Made by a program: the position numbers and the translations under genes. From contig JAGBEX010000012.1 of the NCBI GenBank assembly GCA_017936765.1, positions 23,894 through 87,893 on the forward strand: DNA of 64,000 bases. Direction: 5' to 3'. Source of the DNA: Clostridia bacterium (lineage in GTDB: Bacteria; Bacillota; Clostridia; Christensenellales; Aristaeellaceae). Positions 58,583 through 64,000 of this stretch are shown piece by piece; position 1 is the stretch's first letter, and each line of letters starts with the position of its first letter. Below the pieces are notes generated by a model. It made no database searches. It was given only the letters and a program-made list of their open reading frames with translations, and was not told the DNA's origin.

Positions 58583-59356
58583 TTAGGGAATGATTTTTTT
58601 GATACTTTCTACGATACGAATCGCTTCACTCTTATCCAAATTGCGAGTAATGATATCAAACCACTTATCGTCAACTGCATATATTATGTTCACAACATTA
58701 GATGATAATCCTTCGCCCTCTATCAAATATGCATCTCGACCATTGATGGTAATTGTTTCCACTGTCGCGTCTTCGATGCCATTTGTTCCCTCGGCATTTT
58801 CGTCCCCCTCAAAGAAGTCAATAACCTGTTCGTCGCGAACCATTCGAACATCTGGCATTATGGTACCCACATATTCAACAACAAAACCGTCGGGAATATA
58901 AGATGGATAATACTCACCAGTGTAACCTTCAGGAACACAAAATGCCGCTTCCTTATCTTCGATAAAAGAAAAATTCACTACACCCTCATCGCTGTCAAAC
59001 TGCATTAACAGCTGCATGACACTTGACCTAAAAGTTGCTGAGGTAGCGAGTGCTACAGGAACAGCTAACCCTAACACAAGTATAAGGCATGCTGCGGCTT
59101 GAATCACTTTGGGTATTATTCTCCTGACCATTTGAATACGCTGATCCCATTTTTCTTTCTTCCGCTGTTCTTCCCCTGAGTTTAGAGCTCGCAGAAAAGC
59201 ACGATCAGCAATCAATTCATCCTCTTCTGAGAGAATCGGGTCGGGTTCATCAAGGAAGCGCTTTGTTTCTTCTTCCTCATCTTTGAGAAAAGCTAACCTA
59301 ATCATCATATCCAGATGCTGATCCTGCAAAGGCTGCTGATTTATTTGTTCGTTCAT
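58583..59356 (-). CDS. Anti-sigma-like membrane protein with DUF4367-type domain
   Basis: A 257-residue single-pass protein. The acidic cytoplasmic N-terminus (1-80) may hold the sigma factor, a TM helix lies at about 84-105, and the outer C-terminus (about 140-257) has the DUF4367-like pattern 'YIPDGFVVEYVG', 'ETITINGRDAYLIEGEG' and 'WFDIITRNLDKSEAIRIVESI'. It overlaps the ECF gene upstream by 4 bases, the classical sigma/anti-sigma arrangement. Confidence 0.85.
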   Translation of the reverse strand: MNEQINQQPLQDQHLDMMIRLAFLKDEEEETKRFLDEPDPILSEEDELIADRAFLRALNSGEEQRKKEKWDQRIQMVRRIIPKVIQAAACLILVLGLAVPVALATSATFRSSVMQLLMQFDSDEGVVNFSFIEDKEAAFCVPEGYTGEYYPSYIPDGFVVEYVGTIMPDVRMVRDEQVIDFFEGDENAEGTNGIEDATVETITINGRDAYLIEGEGLSSNVVNIIYAVDDKWFDIITRNLDKSEAIRIVESIKKIIP

Positions 59357-59916
59357 ACTACAGCTCCTTTATATACAGTCAGTTTAAGTCGTTTTCTGGT
59401 CCGTTCAATAATCTTTCGGACATTACTCTCTGTCGTCCCCAGTATCATACCAATCTCACGATCATTCTTACCATCCATAAACTTCATTTGAAGAATCCGT
59501 TGTTCTCGCTCCGGCAGTCCATGTATGGCATTGCGAACATGGTTCAATTCTTCTTCAAAGAGGATTTTTCCTTCAAAAGATGACTCATCTGGCAATTGCT
59601 CAAGCACCTCTTCATCGATACTTAAGAACTTGATACCTTCCCGGTGCTTTTTATTCCACAGGTTGGTAGCAGTGTTCTTAACAGTAATAACGATGTACCT
59701 GCGCATTTCGTTGTCTGTCATCGTTTTTAGTCTGTCTATTTTTCTTATTAACGCTACACAGCTTTCAGTAACAATGTCTTCTACATCTGGTTTGGCATCA
59801 AAAAAGCTCCATGCGACTTTTAGCATTAGCGCACGATATTTTGTATAAATGCCTGTCATAAATGAACGGTCATCTTCTGACTCAATCGCCAGAATTGCCA
59901 CTGGAATGATCAACAT
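59353..59916 (-). CDS. ECF-type RNA polymerase sigma factor
   Basis: A 187-residue sigma factor with region 2 (about 15-85, 'KPDVEDIVTESCVALIRKI') and region 4 (about 125-180, 'LPEREQRILQMKFMDGK' and 'NDREIGMILGTTESNVRKIIER'). GGAGG lies 11 bases before the ATG at 59916; a longer frame from 59958 is less likely. It probably controls its own operon and the secreted or transport genes downstream, with the anti-sigma-like product of the overlapping gene. Confidence 0.9.
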   Translation of the reverse strand: MLIIPVAILAIESEDDRSFMTGIYTKYRALMLKVAWSFFDAKPDVEDIVTESCVALIRKIDRLKTMTDNEMRRYIVITVKNTATNLWNKKHREGIKFLSIDEEVLEQLPDESSFEGKILFEEELNHVRNAIHGLPEREQRILQMKFMDGKNDREIGMILGTTESNVRKIIERTRKRLKLTVYKGAVV

Positions 59917-60113
59917 AGCATTTAGTTCCTCCTTTTCAGTCCCGATCCATTGTAACACACATGGCAGTAAAATTGAACACTTTAGATTCCTTTTTCTTCT
60001 CTATTATTCAAGTTACCCCTTTAATTATCGCTAATATGAATCTTGCGCGTCAATTGTATTAACTGCATTTGCTCCTGTATTGTTGCTCGTATCGCTATAT
60101 ATTCTTCGCATCA

Positions 60114-60356
60114 TTACTCTACCTGACACAGTTCATCCACCGTTACTCCGAGCGCCTGTGCGATCGCAATCATATCTTTGTCAACAACCAAAATCTTCTT
60201 ACCTTCAATTCTGGAAAGTTTTGCCTGGTTAATTTCTACACCAAGTAGTTGTATCTGGCTGACAAGCTCCCCTTGACCAATATTCTTCTCTTTACGAATG
60301 CGTGTGATATTACGGCCGATCACATTGCGATCACCCACCGAATGTCTCTGGCGCAT
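60114..60356 (-). CDS. XRE-family regulator
   Basis: An 80-residue single-domain helix-turn-helix protein ('VIGRNITRIRKEKNIGQGELVSQIQ' region and 'INQAKLSRIEGKKILVVD'). The end 'VTVDELC' is typical of Cro/CI folds. A GGTGAT-type ribosome site precedes the ATG. The inverted repeat 60381-60435 upstream may be its operator. It lies at the right end of cargo 2. From 59917 to 60113 no gene is seen. Confidence 0.88.
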   Translation of the reverse strand: MRQRHSVGDRNVIGRNITRIRKEKNIGQGELVSQIQLLGVEINQAKLSRIEGKKILVVDKDMIAIAQALGVTVDELCQVE

Positions 60357-60380
60357 AACTCATCACCCCATACTCATGAT

Positions 60381-60435
60381 ATTGCTATTATTGAATATGG
60401 AATCGAAATCATTTTGCGCGTTATATAATAGCAAT
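60381..60435. promoter_or_regulatory. Inverted repeat upstream of the XRE gene
   Basis: ATTGCTATTAT (60381-60391) and ATAATAGCAAT (60425-60435) are perfect 11-bp inverted arms 33 bases apart in AT-rich DNA just before the XRE gene, a likely operator for autoregulation. From 60436 to 60654 no gene is supported. Confidence 0.5.
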
Positions 60436-60654
60436 CTTTTTGCATTCTTTTTAAAAAAGACGAACATTTCAATGATGAAGTAATTGGAATTCTTAGAAAA
60501 CACAATGCAAATATTCTTTTCCCATGAGCATCATCATTTACGGAGGATGGCCTTCTACTACGTGAACTTGTTTGGTTGTATAGAGTTTTCTGCTAAGTGC
60601 AGACTATGATAAGCCAGCACGTGCAGTGCTGAATTCTGATGCTACTTGCTAAGA

Positions 60655-60720
60655 CTCCAACTGAAAATGCCCCCACGGTTGTCAACGCTGGCAACCGTGG
60701 GGGCTCATTCAGTTTTGCTT
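60655..60720 (-). terminator. Terminator hairpin after the serine recombinase
   Basis: CCCCCACGGTTG (60670-60681) and CAACCGTGGGGG (60692-60703) form a perfect 12-bp stem, extended outside by CTGAA/TTCAG. It lies about 45 bases past the recombinase stop and could end that operon. Confidence 0.75.
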
Positions 60721-60748
60721 GTGTATATGGGTGAGGCAGATCAATCCT

Positions 60749-62452
60749 TTATCGCCGGGTGAGATATGGCCTCTGTTCCTCCGGCGTGTAGGTCTCCACG
60801 CCGGGCATTTGTTTGAAATTGAAATGAATCTCAACGGACAGATGCCGCACATGATCATCGTCAATGGTTTCATGCACTACGATTCTGTTCAGCAGCCGGT
60901 TGAGCGTGTCTGCATCCAGCTCTGTGATGTCGCGGTACTGGCTGATCAGCTCCACCCACTGCTGGGTGTTGTCGCGCTGCTCGGTTTCAGCGTCCAGCAG
61001 GCTGCGTCCCTCGGAGATTCGTTCGGTCAGCATCCGCTGCTCCTGCTGAGTACGCTCCATCATCATGGTGAAGTTGGCATCGTTGATGCTGCCGGTCATC
61101 CGGTCTTCGTAGAGCTTCGACACCATCTTGTCCAGCACGGACAGACGGGCTTCGTCCTTGGCGATGCTGGTAATCAGCGACGCCCGCCGTTCGTCCTGCA
61201 GCCCATTTACTGCGCGTTCCAGCGAAGCAAGGATGGCATCCGTGCCCACAGCAGCGGCTTCTGCATAAGCGCGAATGTTCCGCAGCACGACCTCCGTCAA
61301 AACATCCTCCTGCACACGATGCTGGGAGCAGTGATTTTTGCCATATGCGTTGTAAGTCTTGCAGCAGTAACAGGGAACTGGCTCCCTGCCGGGGCGGCTG
61401 ATGCGGTAGGTCAGCGACTTGCCGCATTCACCGCATTTCAGCAGCCCGGAAAACAGGCTGAATGTACCGTTGTTGCGCGGGCGACGCCGGGAGGACATGG
61501 AGCGCTGCACAATGTCAAAGGTCGCCCGGTCAACGATGGCTTCGTGGCAGTTCTCCACGACGATCCATTCATCCGGCTTCTTATCGCTGATCGTACCCAG
61601 CTTGAAGCGGTAGTTGGTCTTCTGAGACGCAATCGCGCCGATATATACCGGGTTCATCAGCATCGTTTTGAGGACGCTGAAGTCCCACATATACATGCCT
61701 TCGTCCGGGTTGGCGGTTTCCCAGCGGGTCTGCGTCTTGCGGTAGCCACGATGGCGATTCCACCAGGCAGGACAGGGCACCTTCCGCTCTTCCAGCCGGT
61801 GACGGATGTAGTTCGGCCCATGTCCGGCAGCAGCCATAGCGAAGATTTCCCGCACATAGGGCGCGGTTTCTTCATCGACCAGCAGATGTCCCTTGCTGTC
61901 CGGGTCTTTCCTGTAGCCAAAGGGGGCGACCGTGCCGGTAAACTTGCCCTTTTCTGCCGCGACCATGTAGGACGAATGCACCTTCTTGGAGATGTCCTTG
62001 CTGTACATCTCGTTGAGGATATTCTTGAAGGGGGCAATGTCGTTGCTGTCGCTCATGGTGTCGATCCCGTCGTTGAAAGCAATGTATCGCGTTCCATGCC
62101 GGGGGAAGAAGTATTCCATGAGGCGGCCTGTCTCCAGATAGTTACGCCCCAATCGGCTCAGGTCTTTTGTGATGACAAGGTTAATACGGCCCTGCTCCAC
62201 ATCTGCGAGCAGGTGCTTGAGGCCGGGGCGTTCCATGTTCAGGCCGGTGTATCCATCGTCCTGATACACCTGGGCAATCGTCCAGCCCTGAGCCTTACAG
62301 TAGTTCGTGAGCAATTCGCGCTGATTGCCGATGCTGGCGCTCTCGCCCTGTTGGTCATCGTCCTTTGACAGTCGGCAGTAGATACCGACCTGCCAGGTGG
62401 TCAGCGCAGCTCCTCTTGTAAACAGAGAGCCAAGATTCATTCCGTTCATCAT
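60749..62452 (-). CDS. Large serine recombinase
   Basis: A 567-residue site-specific recombinase of the TndX/TnpX size class. The resolvase domain opens 'VGIYCRLSKDDDQQGES' with the catalytic Ser in the 'SASIGNQRE' region; 'NLVITKDLSRLGRN' carries the active-site Arg residues. A recombinase domain and a zinc-ribbon ('LLKCGECGKSL...CYCC') precede a long coiled coil (about 400-510). The ATG at 62452 overlaps the previous stop as ATGA, so it is preferred over GTG at 62467. It probably integrates and excises the element lying to the right. Confidence 0.93.
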   Translation of the reverse strand: MMNGMNLGSLFTRGAALTTWQVGIYCRLSKDDDQQGESASIGNQRELLTNYCKAQGWTIAQVYQDDGYTGLNMERPGLKHLLADVEQGRINLVITKDLSRLGRNYLETGRLMEYFFPRHGTRYIAFNDGIDTMSDSNDIAPFKNILNEMYSKDISKKVHSSYMVAAEKGKFTGTVAPFGYRKDPDSKGHLLVDEETAPYVREIFAMAAAGHGPNYIRHRLEERKVPCPAWWNRHRGYRKTQTRWETANPDEGMYMWDFSVLKTMLMNPVYIGAIASQKTNYRFKLGTISDKKPDEWIVVENCHEAIVDRATFDIVQRSMSSRRRPRNNGTFSLFSGLLKCGECGKSLTYRISRPGREPVPCYCCKTYNAYGKNHCSQHRVQEDVLTEVVLRNIRAYAEAAAVGTDAILASLERAVNGLQDERRASLITSIAKDEARLSVLDKMVSKLYEDRMTGSINDANFTMMMERTQQEQRMLTERISEGRSLLDAETEQRDNTQQWVELISQYRDITELDADTLNRLLNRIVVHETIDDDHVRHLSVEIHFNFKQMPGVETYTPEEQRPYLTRR

Positions 62453-62673
62453 GATGCTTCTTCGCACGATCCAGACACATGCTGATGCGGAATCCTGCTT
62501 GCATTATACCTGATTGTGCCCGTGTTTGGAAGCCCCTTTTTGTCAAAATGAGTGAGGATTTTGTCTGCAATAAAAGAGGAGAACACATCTTCAAAAGCAT
62601 GTTCTCCGTCAAAAATCAGCGTAAAGCTGTATGAAGTTCTGATGGCCATAAGGTAATTGGTTACCTCCGTCAT
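62449..62673 (-). CDS. Small protein between relaxase and recombinase, TnpW-like
   Basis: A 74-residue protein whose 'RTSYSFTLIFDG' strand pair and 'FSSFIADKILTHF' helix resemble, in layout, the small TnpW-type proteins found beside recombinase genes of clostridial transposons; the match is weak. It overlaps the recombinase start by 4 bases and follows the relaxase gene by 11 bases. A downstream in-frame Met (62649) is an alternative start. Role unknown. Confidence 0.6.
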   Translation of the reverse strand: MTEVTNYLMAIRTSYSFTLIFDGEHAFEDVFSSFIADKILTHFDKKGLPNTGTIRYNASRIPHQHVSGSCEEAS

Positions 62674-62684
62674 GAATCGCAGGA

Positions 62685-64000
62685 TTAATCGATAAGTGGG
62701 GTTTGTCGGGATGGCTGGCGTTGCTCCTGCTGCTGCGGATGAAGCACATGTTCGGCAGACTTGGCAAGCAGCTGGTCAAGTTCTTTTTCATTTTGAGATA
62801 CCTCCATCGTATTACGAAGGGACGGTTTACCGCTTTCCGTCCTGTGGGGCAGCGCGTCAGGAATGACCTTGCGCACCCAGTAGCGGACGGTTTTCAGTTC
62901 GTCCAACTCTGTCTGTACTGCATCCACATCAGGACGCAGTGCTTCAATTTCCTGTTCAAGCTGTGCCTTTTCTGCGCGCAGCGGCTTGCGGTCAACCGGG
63001 TACTTGTGCAGCAGCCGTTGAGCTTTCTTATACCGTTCAAGCTCGTCGGCATGGGCGGTTGCAAAGCGTTCCTTTGCGCCCTTCCAGCGGATACTGCTGT
63101 ACTCATCATACACGGGCTGCAAGTCATGAATCGTCTTGTCAGCTGCCAGCAGAGCGTCAATGTCGCGAATACGCTGTTCCTTTCTGTGTACCGTCCTGCG
63201 CAGCTCATTCATACGAGCGCCGGTGCAGGACAAGTAAGCTCCAAGGGATTGCACTGTGTCGATCTTCTTCTCCCGAAGAAAAGTAACAGCATTGCTGACT
63301 GCCTGCAAGTCCTTCAGAGACGCTTTCGACTGCGCCCGGTGCGCCCAGAACTCCCGATCAGCTTTGCGCAGATCAAGGTAGCTGAGCAGCACATCACCAA
63401 GGTTGTAATCATCCGGATTGGCAATCGTATCATGATGGGCCAGTGTCTCCTTGATGCTTTTCAGCCACTCAACCAGGGCTGCAACGGACTTCTGCAAAGC
63501 GCGAATGATGGCATTGACACGCTTGATCTCCTGGTTCCGTTCGCCGCGCGTTGTGGGGATACCTTTGCGTTCCAGCGCAGCCACTTCCGGGCCGAGATGT
63601 ATCTGCGGTTCAAGGTCAGTGATGCCCTGACGCTCATAGGATCGCATGTCAACTCGTTCAGGTCGTCCGGCAGCTTCCAGTGCTTTGTTCTGCGCAACTT
63701 CCCATTCGTGTCGCCAGATTTCACCATTCTGCGGATTACTCCAGTCTACGGTGTTCTGGCGGTCACGCAGCCAGCGTCCGTTTTTGCCACGGATGCGCTC
63801 TCCGTTTTCATTCAGCACATAGGTGGTTTTCGTCTTTGGCAGCCAGCGACCTTGCTTGTCCATTGCACGCATGGTCAGAAGCAGATGAACGTGGGGATTC
63901 CCGTCGTGTTCATCGTGATAATACAGATCGCAGATCATGCCCTTGGAGACAAATTGCGCCTGACAATAGGCACGGATCAGCGAAAGGTTTTGCTCATAGG
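62685..64000 (-). CDS. MobA/MobL (MobQ-type) relaxase, 5' end outside the window
   Basis: The C-terminal ~438 residues of a relaxase, open at the right edge. The His motif 'DEHDGNPHVHLLLTMR' belongs to the catalytic metal site, and 'GIWRHEWEVAQNKALEAAG'-like sequence and 'DMRSYERQGI' are typical of the MobQ class. The rest is helical and charged with long coiled coils. The first part, with the catalytic Tyr, lies beyond 64000. It is the first visible gene of the relaxase, small protein and recombinase operon. Confidence 0.9.
   Translation of the reverse strand, partial: YEQNLSLIRAYCQAQFVSKGMICDLYYHDEHDGNPHVHLLLTMRAMDKQGRWLPKTKTTYVLNENGERIRGKNGRWLRDRQNTVDWSNPQNGEIWRHEWEVAQNKALEAAGRPERVDMRSYERQGITDLEPQIHLGPEVAALERKGIPTTRGERNQEIKRVNAIIRALQKSVAALVEWLKSIKETLAHHDTIANPDDYNLGDVLLSYLDLRKADREFWAHRAQSKASLKDLQAVSNAVTFLREKKIDTVQSLGAYLSCTGARMNELRRTVHRKEQRIRDIDALLAADKTIHDLQPVYDEYSSIRWKGAKERFATAHADELERYKKAQRLLHKYPVDRKPLRAEKAQLEQEIEALRPDVDAVQTELDELKTVRYWVRKVIPDALPHRTESGKPSLRNTMEVSQNEKELDQLLAKSAEHVLHPQQQEQRQPSRQTPLID

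Noticed and set aside
1..64000. CRISPR array or restriction-modification system
   Set aside because: No regularly spaced repeats with unique spacers were seen, and the only methylase-related sequence is the helicase-methylase C-terminal remnant.

Overview
The window looks like chromosome of a Gram-positive anaerobe of the class Clostridia. Signs are strong AGGAGG-type ribosome sites, genes tightly packed with 4-8 bp overlaps, a CotH-type secreted protein, a Clostridia-type PTS, conjugative genes of clostridial families, and short palindromic repeats of a kind common in gut Clostridia. Bases 1 to about 35,430 are GC-rich and read as host chromosome. From about 35,430 the base composition becomes mixed and mostly lower in GC, and conjugation genes appear, so 35.4-64 kb reads as an integrated and partly decayed mobile region. 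Species cannot be fixed from the sequence alone.

Core, 1-17 kb: a GNAT acetyltransferase; a two-component system co-oriented with chorismate mutase, shikimate kinase and a glutamate-5-kinase-like enzyme; a cluster of palindromic repeats (4409-4740); a serine hydrolase overlapping a convergent small gene; a metallo-beta-lactamase-fold hydrolase and a D-2-hydroxyacid dehydrogenase; a Tet(M)-like GTPase with an FMN enzyme and a sugar-phosphate isomerase-like protein; and a minus-strand operon of a membrane glycosyltransferase-like protein, lamin-tail/CotH protein, DUF188 protein, peroxiredoxin and peptide deformylase. Core, 17-25 kb: a MacAB-like efflux operon with three adaptor proteins, divergent from a PDZ protein and a second two-component system. 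Core, 25-35 kb: a carbohydrate block with a LacX-type mutarotase, HAD phosphatase, NagA, CutC, a complete glucose/N-acetylglucosamine PTS (IIA, EI, HPr, IIBC) and a divergent TIM-barrel-like protein. Three copies of a ~215 bp repeat carrying the 3' half of a tRNA lie at 17.06, 25.21 and 35.21 kb, each with its own terminator just past the tRNA-like 3' end.

Mobile region, 35.4-64 kb: a minus-strand conjugation backbone (MobP relaxase, CD1845-type membrane protein, MobC, DUF3849 protein, helicase C-terminal fragment, truncated VirB6, Maff2 fragment) is interrupted by two cargo blocks. Cargo 1 (37.3-46 kb, plus strand) has a two-component system, a 54-residue membrane protein, three tandem related secreted proteins and an ABC transporter. 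Cargo 2 (49.9-60.4 kb, minus strand) has two ECF sigma factors, an anti-sigma-like protein, small secreted proteins, a propeller-like/solute-binding protein, MalF/MalG-type permeases, an HlyD-type adaptor and a MacB-like permease, but no ATPase. The right edge (60.7-64 kb) carries a large serine recombinase, a small protein and a MobQ-type relaxase running out of the window, probably a separate element.

The most unusual points are the tRNA-half repeat family with a partly covarying closing stem, AUC codons where both the relaxase and MobC should start, the ATPase-less hybrid transporter operon, a compact stand-alone RNA candidate at 57.22 kb, and an HPr that lacks the regulatory serine.
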